Shown here: positions 12,301 through 22,621 of the stretch, piece after piece
How positions within the stretch are numbered: the stretch's first letter is position 1
Layout: every line of letters begins with the position of its first letter
Source: Volutella citrinella
Taxonomy: Eukaryota > Ascomycota > Sordariomycetes > Hypocreales > Nectriaceae
Assembly: GCA_034401135.1 (NCBI GenBank)
Contig: JAWZSP010000001.1
Span: 1,612,001 to 1,676,000, forward strand
DNA: 64,000 nucleotides
Direction of reading: 5' to 3'
Position numbers and translations under genes: made by a program
Notes under the pieces: generated by a model
Databases searched by the model: none
Told to the model about the DNA's origin: nothing
The model's input: the letters and a program-made list of their open reading frames with translations, nothing else

Positions 12301-12863
12301 ACAACGCCGACGGGGTGCTCAACCACGTCGGCAGCCACGCGAACCCGGAGGTGCTCGAGCTCTACCGGCTCGCCCTCGCCGAGACCAAGACGTGCGGCAT
12401 CGTGCGCGCAAAGGACATTGCGGGGAACCTGCTCGGGAGCATCATCATCGCGAGGCAGCACAGCCCCCTGGCGACGTATGTGCCGCCGCTGATCTCTGGC
12501 GTCGAGGACATTGGGGGGGTTGTCGCCCCAGTCGTGCGGGCGGTCCCTTTCGCGAACCTCGTCCTCCAGGGGCTCGCTCTGATGGGTGTTCGGCAGAACA
12601 AGAGCCACAAGGCGTCCAAGACTGTTCTCTTCCACGTAGGTCTCTTGTCTTTTTTTTCTCCTCCTCACCTTCTTTTGGGCACGAAGTAGTACTGACTTGA
12701 GCAGGTCGTGGACGACGGAACGGAACCGCTAGCGGCCATGGGTTTCGAGGCCTTGCATGTTTTCGAAGAGATCACCAATTCTCCAGAAGTTGTCAGTCAA
12801 TTTTTTGCCCTTTCTTTGTTCAACCAGATCACTGACTAGACTTAGTTTTCGGCGCAGATCTGA
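9377..12863 (+). CDS. nag3: GH3 beta-N-acetylglucosaminidase fused to tandem GNAT acetyltransferase domains
   Basis: Exons are 9377-9642, 9766-9884, 10074-11357, 11407-12635, 12705-12791 and 12846-12863, giving 1000 aa. The N-terminal half is a NagZ-like GH3 barrel (QVLIMGWDGTEV, LIALDQENGGVN, GKHFPSYGN, GFDGVAISECLEMEAL) with the linked second GH3 domain. The C-terminal half carries two GNAT-like repeats, the first with an acetyl-CoA loop around RDVSIGRSLHRRA. This is the architecture of Rhizomucor miehei RmNag, whose C-terminal region acts as a glucosamine N-acetyltransferase. No signal peptide is seen, so it is probably intracellular. The start is uncertain: the ATG at 9593 (MSSDDSDLDPLW) fits the family better and would give 928 aa. 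The last intron is inferred from GTCAGT..CTGAC..TTAG; without it the frame ends at 12839. GH3 catalytic residues are non-canonical (see findings). Confidence 0.9.
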
Positions 12864-13056
12864 TGTTTTGTGGGTGTGAGACAAAATGGTGGAGGCGTTG
12901 AGGAACGGATAGGTATTATTCCGGGTCAACAATGATTCAATCTATCTTCTCATATTTATTAAACATTTAATTCCAATGCAGTGGCGTGGAGTAATCGATG
13001 GTTCATCTGATGAGAGATAGTCCCAACCAGATACAAGTTCAGCCGGTATTGCAGAC
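12864..13056. other. Short convergent spacer
   Basis: A 193-nt tail-to-tail spacer between the GH3-GNAT and GH31 genes, with AT-rich sequence at about 12930-12975. It presumably holds both polyadenylation regions. Confidence 0.5.
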
Positions 13057-15405
13057 TCAAAGCGACTCAATGGTCACCGCGGCATCTCCCTCAAGATCAC
13101 GACCACTCTCTGAGATCTTAAAATCTCCCGTGAGAGCCGACGTATCCTCGAGCTTGCCCTCGGAGCCAACAATCAACTCCGCCACAACAGCACCCTCTCC
13201 ATCTACGATAGTCGCCTTGTCTCCAGGGGACGTCTGGTAGAGCGCAACCTCGACGTCCTTTGCATAGTCGTACGCAGCCGTGCTCTCCCCACGGCCGCCA
13301 AGAACCAAAACAGTGCCCTCGCGCACGTACAGTGGCAGCGTCCCAAACGCGTGCTTCTCCCTGAACCAGCCCGGCCCCGCCTTGACCTCGTTGGTGAAGT
13401 ACGACGTCCACTTGCCCTTGGGCAGGTAGAACTCGACGTGGCCCGACTCCTCAAAGATGGGCGCCACCAGGAGCTGGGAGCCGAGCATGAACTGGCGGTC
13501 CAGGTACCAGGCGGTCGGGTCGGCGGGGAACTCGAGGGCCACGGAGCGCAGGGAGAGGGGCACGCCGCCGTCGATGGACTGGATGGCCTGCGCGTAGATG
13601 TACGGCATGAGGCGGGTCTTGAGCGCCGTCCACTTGGCCAGGGTCCGGGAGCAGCCCTCGTCGGACTGGTCGTCGTCGTCGACGGTCCAGGGGACGCGGT
13701 ACGAGTTGCTGCCGTGGAGGCGGCTGTGGCTGCAGAGCAGGCCCATGGCCACCCACCGCTTGTAGATCCAGGGGGGAGGGTAGCCCTCGAAGCCGCCAAT
13801 GTCGCAGCTCCAGAAGGAGAAGCCGCTCATGCCCATGGAGAGGCCGCGGCGGACCGTCTCGGCCAGCGCCTCGGGTGTCGACTCACAATCACCACCCCAC
13901 TGGAGGGGGAAGCGCTGGCTGCCGGCGCAGGCTGCCCGGGCGAAGAGCACGGCCTCATCTCTCCCGTAGCGCGCCTGGAGGGCCTCGTACACGATCTGGT
14001 TGTACCTGAAGGCGTACCAGTTGTGCATCTTGTGGGGATCGACGGCCCGGTCGTGCCACTGGACGTCGAGCGTAGGGATGCGCTCACCAAAGTCCGTCTT
14101 GAGGCAGTCGACGCCCTTGTCGAACAGCTCGTTGAGGCAGCCGACATACCAGGCAACGGCGTCCGGGTTGGTGATGTCCAGGAGGCCCATGCCGGCCTGC
14201 CACAGATCCCACTGCCAGACGTCGCCGTTGCGGCGCTTCAGGAGGTATCCCTTGTCGGCGGCGGTCCTGAAGGCGGCGCCGTGCTGGCCGATGTAGGGGT
14301 TGATCCAGACGCAGACCTTCTTGCAGAGCCCGCTCTCCTTGAGGCGCGCGATCTGGGCCTTTGGGTTGGGGAAGCGCTCCGAGTCGAAGACGAAGTCGGT
14401 CCATGTGAATGCCTTCATCCAGAAGCAGTCGTAGTGGAAGACGTCGACGGGTGATCCGCGCTCCTTCATGCCCTCGAGGAATGAGTTGACTGTCGCCTCG
14501 TCGTAGTTTGTGGTGAAGCTCGTCGTCAGCCACAGACCAAAGCTCCAGCTGGGCACCTTTCCAGCTCGTCCGGTCAGAACAGTATACTTCTTCAAGACAT
14601 CCTTGGGCCCGTCGCCGTAGATGATGTACATCTTAAGACGCTGGCCCTCCACCACGGTCTGCACGCGACAGCATCGCTCGCTGCCAATCTCCATGTCCAC
14701 CCGCCCCGGGTTGTCGATGAAGACGCCGTACCCCCTGTTGCTCATCCAGAACGACACGTTCTTGTACGCCTGGTCGCTCGAGGTGCCCCCGTCGGCGTTC
14801 CACAGCGAGACGGCCTGGCCGACCTTGTTCCAGGCGCCGAAGCGCTCGCCCAGGCCGTGGACCGACTCCCCGACGGACAGGGTGGTCTGGAAGAACATGT
14901 AGTGCTTGAAGTCGCGCATGTCGCCGAGCTGCATCGGGGTGCTGGGCGCGGGAGTGTAGGCGAAGCCCGTGCTGCGGTTGCCGAGCGTCGTGAGATGGCG
15001 GGATCCGTCGGTGCTGTGCAGTCTGATGTCGAAGGTATGCGGATCGGGGTGGATGGTGGCAGACAGCGAGCCGGACTCGAGTGTCGTCCCCTTGTCGCTG
15101 TTGATGATCTTGCCCTCGACTACCGCTGGCTTGCCGTCCGGGAACAGGTCAAAGTGAGGGCCCTTGATCTGCGCGCCGGCCCAGTGCGTCGACTCGATGG
15201 AGATGACGCCGTCCATGACAGCCTGGATGTCGAGCGTCACGGTCGGCTGGTTGAGGGTATCGCCACGCGAGCGGATGTGCTTGACCGGGCAGAGCAGGCT
15301 GATTCCCTGCTGGTCTTCCTGGGGCGTTATCTCGTACACATCTTCGGCGTACTCGGTGCGGACGCCCTCGGCGGGCAGCCACATGCCATCGCGGAGGTGG
15401 ACCAT
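13057..15405 (-). CDS. GH31 alpha-xylosidase (YicI type)
   Basis: Releases alpha-linked xylose from the non-reducing end of xyloglucan oligosaccharides or isoprimeverose (family inference). Intronless, 782 aa, close to the 772 aa of Escherichia coli YicI. The ATG at 15405 (MVHLRDGMW) starts the conserved N-terminus; the frame extends further upstream but is not family-like there. The catalytic nucleophile is Asp438 in LKTDFGERIP and the acid/base is Asp506 in WGGDCES, with FWSCDIGGFEG and the C-terminal beta domains following. The KTDFGE form is characteristic of alpha-xylosidases, not alpha-glucosidases. There is no signal peptide, so it acts on imported oligosaccharides. It is divergent from a secreted GH3 enzyme, which suggests a joint role in plant cell-wall glycan use. 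Confidence 0.93.
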   Translation of the reverse strand: MVHLRDGMWLPAEGVRTEYAEDVYEITPQEDQQGISLLCPVKHIRSRGDTLNQPTVTLDIQAVMDGVISIESTHWAGAQIKGPHFDLFPDGKPAVVEGKIINSDKGTTLESGSLSATIHPDPHTFDIRLHSTDGSRHLTTLGNRSTGFAYTPAPSTPMQLGDMRDFKHYMFFQTTLSVGESVHGLGERFGAWNKVGQAVSLWNADGGTSSDQAYKNVSFWMSNRGYGVFIDNPGRVDMEIGSERCCRVQTVVEGQRLKMYIIYGDGPKDVLKKYTVLTGRAGKVPSWSFGLWLTTSFTTNYDEATVNSFLEGMKERGSPVDVFHYDCFWMKAFTWTDFVFDSERFPNPKAQIARLKESGLCKKVCVWINPYIGQHGAAFRTAADKGYLLKRRNGDVWQWDLWQAGMGLLDITNPDAVAWYVGCLNELFDKGVDCLKTDFGERIPTLDVQWHDRAVDPHKMHNWYAFRYNQIVYEALQARYGRDEAVLFARAACAGSQRFPLQWGGDCESTPEALAETVRRGLSMGMSGFSFWSCDIGGFEGYPPPWIYKRWVAMGLLCSHSRLHGSNSYRVPWTVDDDDQSDEGCSRTLAKWTALKTRLMPYIYAQAIQSIDGGVPLSLRSVALEFPADPTAWYLDRQFMLGSQLLVAPIFEESGHVEFYLPKGKWTSYFTNEVKAGPGWFREKHAFGTLPLYVREGTVLVLGGRGESTAAYDYAKDVEVALYQTSPGDKATIVDGEGAVVAELIVGSEGKLEDTSALTGDFKISESGRDLEGDAAVTIESL

Positions 15406-16551
15406 TGTGGTGTTGTTGTGAATTCTGGCGTCAACGAACTGATCAGCAAGGTGCCTCAGAGATCGAGAGAGAAAGACAGAAAGAGAGCGCAGTGTAGTTG
15501 AATAGTTGAATTGGATGCCAATGTTCTCGATGCACCAGACACAACCGCATGCGACACCGCTCATCATCGCCTCATCCCCATCCCCTCCCCGTCCGACATC
15601 CCGCGAGCATCGTCACCACATATCCCGACACATGCTGCTGCACGCCGTTTACCAAGCAGTAGCCCCTCATCTCACCCCACCTGCCCCATCCTCCTCATGA
15701 CACGTTCGGGCCTGCGTTCCGCTGCACGGCCATGAGACAGACGGGCTTGCATGAGCGACGACTGCCCATGAATGGCTCCCGATGCTTCTCCACACGCCCG
15801 CCCCCGAGCTCTCGTGCGCCGCATCATGGGCTCGGTGCCGTCTCCATTGGCCGGGGAGCGTCCAGAGGCCCCAGCCGGCTAAATGCAAGCCTGGATCGCT
15901 GCATCAGCCCGCTGCCGTAGATCCCTGCCGCCTCTATCGGCTGCTCTGGAGTAGCACCGACCGCGAGCTCGTCGGCAGATTTAGCCAGCCAGTCCCGGCT
16001 CGCCATGCTGCTTCCCTGTCGCATCTCGCCCGCGCCATTGGATGGGCTATAAGCTGCTCCGGTCAGGAACTTCGGCACGGCGGATCATGTCGTAGTCGGG
16101 GAGGACAGGCCCATCATGCCCGTATCCTCTTCATTTTACCCAAAATCCACGAATGCGCCCTCTCCGCGTGCCCCCGTCCAAACTTTATTCCTTCCTCTTG
16201 TATATCTTGTCCAGAAACTCTGGCGATTTCCCCGCATCGGTTGGTTAATAGCCGGGAGGTGGTGTGTCTGATGCTTCGGCCCAAAGTGTCGATGCAGTTC
16301 TCGGCGTCATGCCCATCGACAGAAGATGCTCGTTCGCCGATGCAAGTTGAGGATCTTTTGCTACGGATGGAACTCTTTAATTTCCGGCGACTTGTAGAGC
16401 TGTGCTGTTGGTCGACTGTGCTATGTGGGAGTGTGTATAGTCTTGTCTTGGCGCCTAGTGGCTATAAAATGAATAGACTATGTTCCTATGTGGCTCATAT
16501 CCAGGCTCTTCTTGACTATATGGATTGAATTGCGCATTGATTTCCATCATA
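15406..16551. promoter_or_regulatory. Divergent promoter between GH31 and GH3 genes
   Basis: About 1.15 kb; no gene was seen. The GH31 side is rich in pyrimidines on the plus strand (15540-15720). The GH3 side carries a TATA box. Confidence 0.5.
16463..16468 (+). promoter_or_regulatory. TATA box of the GH3 beta-glucosidase gene
   Basis: TATAAA lies 89 nt upstream of the ATG at 16552, a normal spacing for a fungal TATA-driven, inducible gene. Confidence 0.45.
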
Positions 16552-19136
16552 ATGAGACTGTCGGTTTATGCATCCCTGGCAGCGTTGCTGTCCGCCAGCT
16601 ATGCCGCCAATGACGCCGTGTACAAGGACCCCAAGGCGTCCATCGACGACAGAGTCGCCGATCTTCTCAAGCGCATGACGCCCAAGGAGAAGATGGCCCA
16701 GCTGATCCAAGGCGACATGACAAACTACCTCAACATCACCACTGGTCAAGTGAACCAGACGGGGCTTGAGTGGAACATGGAATACAGAGCCAACTCTGTC
16801 TGGACCGGGCTCTACGCCGAGAAAGAGGTCATTCAGAAGGCAGCTAAGCTGGCCCAGGACTATCTGGTCAAGGAAACCAGACTAGGTGAGGATATAATGC
16901 TTCCATCAACTCCTCCTAGCTCTGACGAATCAAGGCATCCCTGCATTCATCCAGAGCGAGGGCCTCCACGGCTTCCTCGCCTTGAACGCAACCGTGTTCA
17001 ACTCGCCCATCGGCATCGGCTGCTCCTTCAACCCGGACCTGGTTGAGAAAATGGCCAAGATAATCGGCACCGAGAGTCGAGCATTGGGCGTCAACCAGCT
17101 GTTTTCTCCGCAGGCGGACCTTGCTCGCGAGCTGAGATTCGGTCGCGTCGAGGAGTGCTTCGGCGAGGACCCTTACCTGTGAGTTGAAACCATACGAATC
17201 GACATGCACAAGGCGGGCTAACGTAATGTAGTGCCGGGGAGATGTCTTACAGGTTCGTCAAGGGCCTCCAGGACAAGGGGGTCTCTGCCATGGTTAAGCA
17301 CTTTGTAAGTCATCCATTCTGATGCTGCGCACTTACAGTTGTTATGAGTTGCTAACCGTCCAGGCTGCCTTCGCCACGCCCGAGCAAGGAATCAACACGG
17401 CGCCCGTCCATGGTGGTGAGCGCGAGCTCCGCTCTCTCTACCTCCCGCCACTGAGACGGGCCATCATTGACGGCGGCGCGACATCTGTCATGTCGTCTTA
17501 CAACTCCTACGACGGGATCCCAGTCGTGTCCGACTCCCACATGCTGACTGACATCCTGCGAAAGGAATGGGGATACGAATACTATGTAATATCTGACGCT
17601 GGAGGCACCGCGCGGCTGGCCAAGGACTTTTTCGTCTGTGAACTCGAGGACGATGAATGCATTACGCTCGAGGCATGCCTCCCATCCCACATGGTATACC
17701 AATCTCGCTAACTGTGTCTCTAGGCTTTGCCTGCCGGCAACGATGTCGAGATGGGCGGTGGCTATTGGAGCTTCCAGTCCATCCCCAGCTTGGTAGAGTC
17801 GGGCAAGCTCGACAACAAGACCCTCGACACGGCCGTCTCGAGGGTGCTCCGTTCAAAGTTCAAGATGGGCCTGTTTGAGAAGCCGTACACGGGCGTGCCG
17901 GAGGACAAGATCTGGGACCACATCAACACAAAGGAGCACAAGAAGCTAGCCCGTCAGCTCGACACGGAGAGCATCGTGCTGCTGGAGAACCACGAAAACA
18001 TCTTGCCGCTCAAGAAGGAGGCCAACGTCGCCGTAATCGGGCCCATGGCGCACGGCTACGTCAATGTAAGCCTCAACACCAAGAGACGACATCAACATGT
18101 GAGCCATGTCCAACTAACTGATGTATAGTACGGCGACTATGTCATCCACACTGCCATGTCTCGAGGCGTCACACCCCTCGACGGCATCCGGGCCGCGAGC
18201 AAGGGCAAGGTCACCTACGCCCAGGGCTGCGAGCGCTGGTCCAACGACGACTCTGGCTTTGCCTCAGCCGTGGCCGCCGCCGAGGCCGCAGACGTAGCAG
18301 TCGTCGTCGTCGGCACCTGGAGCCGCGACCAGAACGAGCTCTGGGGCGGCCTCAACGCCACGACGGGCGAGCACATTGACGTGCACAACCTGGACCTCGT
18401 CGGCGCCATGCCCCGGCTGGTCAAGGCCGTCATCGACACGGTCAAGCCCACCGTGGTCGTGTACAGCTCCGGCAAGCCCATCACCGAGCCCTGGATCTCC
18501 GAAGAGGCCGCCGCCCTGGTCCAGCAGTTCTACCAATCCGAGGAAGGGGGGCACGCGCTCGCAGACATTCTCTACGGCGACGAGAACCCGTCGGGCAAGC
18601 TCTCGGTGAGCTTCCCGTACGACATTGGGACGACGCCCATCTACTACAACCACCTGAACTCGGCGCGCAAGTACCCCAACCCGGGAAAGGTGCACGCCAA
18701 TGGCACCATCAAGTTCGGCAACAACTACGTCCTCGAGGACCCGACCGCCATGTATCCCTTCGGCTACGGCCTCTCCTACAGCTCCTTCGACATGTCGTCC
18801 ATCTCCGTGTCCAAGAACAAGCTGTCCGCTTCGGACACCGTGACCGTCAGCGTCAAGGTCAGCAACCAGTCCAAGCGCGACGGCTCCGAGGTCGTGCAGC
18901 TGTACGTCAAGGACATGCTCGCGTCCGTCGACGTGCCCCGCTACGAGCTCAAGGGCTTCAAGAAGGTGGCCGTCAAGGGGGGCCGCTCCGAGACGGTCAA
19001 GATTAACTTGAAGGTGGCCGAGTGGGGGGTATGGGACCGGAAGATGAAGTACGCAGTCGAGCCGGGCAACTTTACCATTCTTGTGGGCAACTCGAGCGAG
19101 GACTTCAAGGGCAATGTGACGGTCACCGTGGTGTAG
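16552..19136 (+). CDS. Secreted GH3 beta-glucosidase (or beta-xylosidase-like) glycoside hydrolase
   Basis: Six exons: 16552-16885, 16935-17178, 17232-17304, 17364-17672, 17724-18065 and 18129-19136, giving 769 aa. The signal peptide is residues 1-19 (MRLSVYASLAALLSASYA, then AND). GH3 N-domain landmarks are IPAFIQSEGLHGF, the SRALGVNQLFSPQADLARELRFGRVEECFGEDPYL region and MVKHF. The nucleophile is Asp295 in YYVISDAGG. The second domain (SIVLLENHENILPLKK) and a C-terminal fibronectin III-like domain follow. The SEGLHG form suggests a beta-glucosidase-like subgroup; exact substrate cannot be read from sequence. The fourth intron, 17673-17723, appears to use a GC donor; the others are GT..AG. 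Potential N-glycosylation sites such as NIT and NAT are present. It is head to head with the GH31 alpha-xylosidase. Confidence 0.92.
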
Positions 19137-19826
19137 GTCCCGGGGATTGACAAGCACGAGGGAACTATTGTATTTTTGCATCTTGGCCGGGGCTCAGGCC
19201 GTTCATGGAGGCATCAATTGTCTCCTCCGGCTTACTCTTCAACGCACATACTTTTGTCTCAATATACCATTCTCGCCAACCTGCTTCGGATCTACTCAAG
19301 CTTAAAAGCAGTACACGTTCTCGGCTCTCCAGGGAATCCAATTACAGAAAACAATGGAAAAGGAACTTCCTTTCCTTCGGGCGAGCATTATTAATCTGGG
19401 TGTACAACTGCTCTCAGCGTCACTCACTCAACAAATTCCCCGTGCCGTGGCCCGCATTCGACCAGGGACCATTTGCTGTTTTGGGAAAGGCGGGCACAGG
19501 CTGGTGGATTCTCCCCATCCAAAGCCCAACCGGGTGGACCAAACCGACATTTCCAAACACCCAGAAGACAGTTAGGAACTCGAGTGGCCATAAAGTGGTA
19601 CGGAAGATTTCTTCTTGCTGAACTGACGCGCAGCGATAAGCCGAGACCATTTTCCCAATTAGGAAACCGTTGGCAAGATGCTGAGAAATAAGGGAGGCAT
19701 CCACATTGAACGTACGGGTATAAGTTGACGATGGTAACCAGAGCCATGGCTGTTATCCTCGTGCTGCACAAACGACTATCAAGTCATATTCTATTCCGAT
19801 CCGCACACAGAAAAATACCTATAACC
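19137..19826. other. Intergenic region
   Basis: Between the GH3 stop and the SDR start. No gene was recognised; overlapping short open frames lack family similarity and conserved starts. Confidence 0.55.
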
Positions 19827-20733
19827 ATGGTAGTTGACACTCTTTCTTTGGAGGGCCGAGTAGCCATTGTGACTGGCTCCGGCCGCGAGAATGGCATCGG
19901 GGCTGGGATTGCGAGAGCATTGTCACGCAATGGTGCATTGGTGGCCCTCAACTTCGTGTCCGACTCGACCGCATCCCGCGCCGAGGCCCTTGCCGACTCG
20001 ATGCGAGCTGACGGTGGCAGAGTGGCCGTGATCCGGTCATCAGTTGACATCCCCCAGGGCTCGCAGTTTCTTGTGGAGGAGACACTCAAGGCGTTTGGGA
20101 CCGATCGAGTCGATATTCTAGGTAAGAGATGCACTGCAGCTGAATACCAAGCCATGTTTGCTGACAGGTCGACCAGTGAACAATGCTGGTGTCGGCTATG
20201 CTGGAGGAGTTCTGGGTGCGAAGCCCGAGGAGATTGACAACATGCTCAACATCAATATCAAGGGCATGATTTACATGTGCCAGGCTGCAGTTCCACACAT
20301 GGTCTCGGGCGGTCGCATCATCAACATTTCCTCTTCTGCGACGAAACGTGGACACCCCTCCATTTCCATCTACGGCGCCACCAAGGCGGCCATTGACAGC
20401 CTCACCTGGTCCATGGCGAGTGAGGTATGACTTATTCATAACCCTTCAATTGACTGGGCCAACCAAAGACTATGCTGACTCAAAACTTCTCAGTTGGGCC
20501 GCAGCCGTGGCATCACCATCAATGCGATTGGGCCTGGTCCGGTTGCAACTGATATCTGCCCCCCTGGCATGGAGGAGGAGGTCATGGGGTCCGAGCTAAA
20601 GGACACTCGGGCTGCTGACAGATGGGGCACGATTGAGGACATGGGCGATGCGGTGCTGTTATTGGCATCCGAGAAGTCGAGGTGGATCACTGGGCAATAT
20701 GTTGGTGTCAATGGTGGGCTTACTGGTCTCTGA
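19827..20733 (+). CDS. Classical short-chain dehydrogenase/reductase
   Basis: NAD(P)-dependent oxidoreductase of the classical SDR family, substrate unknown. Exons are 19827-20121, 20177-20424 and 20494-20733, giving 260 aa, normal for the family. The cofactor loop TGSGRENGIGAGIA (residues 16-29) lies after a beta strand, then the DILVNNAG structural motif, a Ser-rich ISSSATK segment (about 149-151) and the catalytic Tyr164/Lys168 in IYGATKAA. The C-terminus QYVGVNGGLTGL is typical of 3-oxoacyl-ACP reductase-like members. At the first intron two in-frame acceptors lie 9 nt apart (20167 and 20176). The second is chosen because it gives DILVNNAG, and the branch GCTGAC sits too close to the first. 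It lies 242 nt upstream of the next gene on the same strand. Confidence 0.93.
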
Positions 20734-20975
20734 TTGAATCCTGTACAAAAGATATGGTAGTCTAGAAATCAACTCGTTGGTTGTTGCTGTTGATGTCAGT
20801 ATCAAGCCGCGCCCAAGTTTCAGAGGGCGCCAAGTGGACCACTAATCAATCACCCATGACAAATTCCACTCCCCAACCAACTTCACCCACTACACCACTT
20901 CCAGGTAAACCTAGGCTTGATTGACTACCCACCCGCAACAGGTTGCAGCCCAATTACGCATCCAGAGGGAGACAT

Positions 20976-22621
20976 ATGAGTAGTGCAGCTTCATCCCCTC
21001 AGTCCTCGGCATCCACGGCCAGAATCATGAGGACAACGAGGGCTGGGGCCCAACCCAAGCCCGTAGACCTACAATTCATCAGCATCTCCCACCCCGACGA
21101 TATGAAAGTGCAGCGTACACGCCGCAAAATCAGCCGTCATGTCATGAAAGAAATAGGCGCATCTAGAAGGCGCAAGCAAGTACATGAGGTAACCACCTCA
21201 GACAGCAGCAAGGAGGTTGATCACACACAGCCCCCAAGCAGTCCTCGATCGAAGCAGACACAGCCTCCATGCCGTGACCCATTTGAATCATCCCCCATCA
21301 CCGCACTATCACGGCATTTCGCCGCGCGAGCCCAAAAGATTTCAAGCTTCCGTGAGCAGCTCAGCCATGGTGCACATGGCAACCGCTAAAAGAGAATAGT
21401 TAGACGGGCAGATTCGCCAATGTGCTTGCAACTGCGCCAGCTCTGCTTCACCATTGCCATGTTGGACGACGGCGCATTCTACATAGCGCTCGCAGATTCC
21501 GCCCTCTACGAAATCAGTCGCCGTGGGAGCGGAGTGCTGCTGGAGAATCCGTACGCGCTGAAGTATTACACCACAGCTCTTCAGCTGGTAAATCGGCAAA
21601 TCATGGGTGTCACGGCAGCCGTCCGCAACGAGGTTATTGGTACGGTGGCAGGCATAGCGAGCTATGATGTGAGTAGTCCCCTGTCAATGCCGTCACAGAC
21701 ATGGCCAAGTGACCTCGTTACTGCAGCTTGGGGTACGAAATCATCATCGCTGGGCTACTCACATGAACGGCCTCAAGACAATGGTCGAGAGTCGAGGCGG
21801 AATCCAGGCTGTGGGCTCTGAATACGTCCAAGGTGGGCTCGTGTGGTAAGTGATGCGTGTATGCTTCCCTTCATGTTCCTGATACTTATATACCTGTCAG
21901 GTGCGGTATCATCGGCTCCATCGCAGTCGACTCGCCCCCGAAATTCGATCTTCCCACCTTTATACACAGAGGGATATCATCACCCACAGCGCCCTTTGCC
22001 TCCGAGACTATGAGCGACTTGCAGCATCGATCTGCCGAATTTGCGAATATCTGTTCAATATTTGGGCATTTATTCGAGTTTGCGAGGATGGCTTCGCAAA
22101 CTCCATCCACAGCCTGGTTTTCGGATCAAGACATTCAATCGAGCTTCATGGTAGCAGCCCACAGCACCCTATCTCTACCACGTTATCAGAGGTGGGACAT
22201 GGCTTGCTCGCCTTCCTCCAGCAACCCGGCATTAGGCGAAGCTATCCGCCTGGCACTCCTCCTTTTCATGCTGGGCCAAATCAAGATGCTATCTGGATAC
22301 CACGGCTGGGATCTCAACTACGCTGGGAGGATATCCGGTGTTTTGAAGGCAATTGAAATTGACTGGAGTGGCCTAGAGGATTTGGAACTGTGGGTGTTGG
22401 TTTTGGGCGCTTTAAATGAAAGAGGTGTCGATCGTGAATGGCTGGTGGTTCAAATTTCTCAACGCATGGTTGACCGACAAGTTAATTGGCCACAGGTGAG
22501 AGCGTCGCTCAAGCGGGTTGCCTGGGTTGATGAGTCCTGTTCGCAGTTGATGACTCAATTGGCGGGCGAAGTCGAGGAGGCTTTACGAATGAACTCGACA
22601 ACTTATGCTACGAGCCAGTAA
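20976..22621 (+). CDS. Fungal transcription factor-like protein without visible zinc cluster
   Basis: Exons are 20976-21351, 21400-21668, 21727-21845 and 21901-22621, giving 494 aa. Introns are 48, 58 and 55 nt. The N-terminus carries the motif FISISHPDDMKVQRTRRKIS followed by a run of Arg/Lys, a pattern seen in many ascomycete proteins annotated as fungal-specific transcription factors (Fungal_trans_2-like), likely a nuclear localisation or DNA-contact segment. The body is helical, with NHHRWATHMNGLKTMVESRGG as a conserved marker. No Zn2Cys6 cluster is present, so direct DNA binding is uncertain. The start at 20976 is the first ATG; the frame upstream begins at TTG. Possible regulator of the adjacent SDR or sugar genes, but nothing in the sequence proves this. 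Confidence 0.8.

Noticed and set aside
13351..14454. 367-codon plus-strand frame opposite the GH31 gene
   Set aside because: Shadow frame of the alpha-xylosidase; no family motif of its own.
18264..19181. 305-codon minus-strand frame opposite the secreted GH3 gene
   Set aside because: Shadow frame; the GH3 C-terminal domains are on the plus strand.
20158..20167. Proximal acceptor for the first SDR intron
   Set aside because: It lies 3 nt after the branch sequence and inserts residues before the conserved VNNAG motif.
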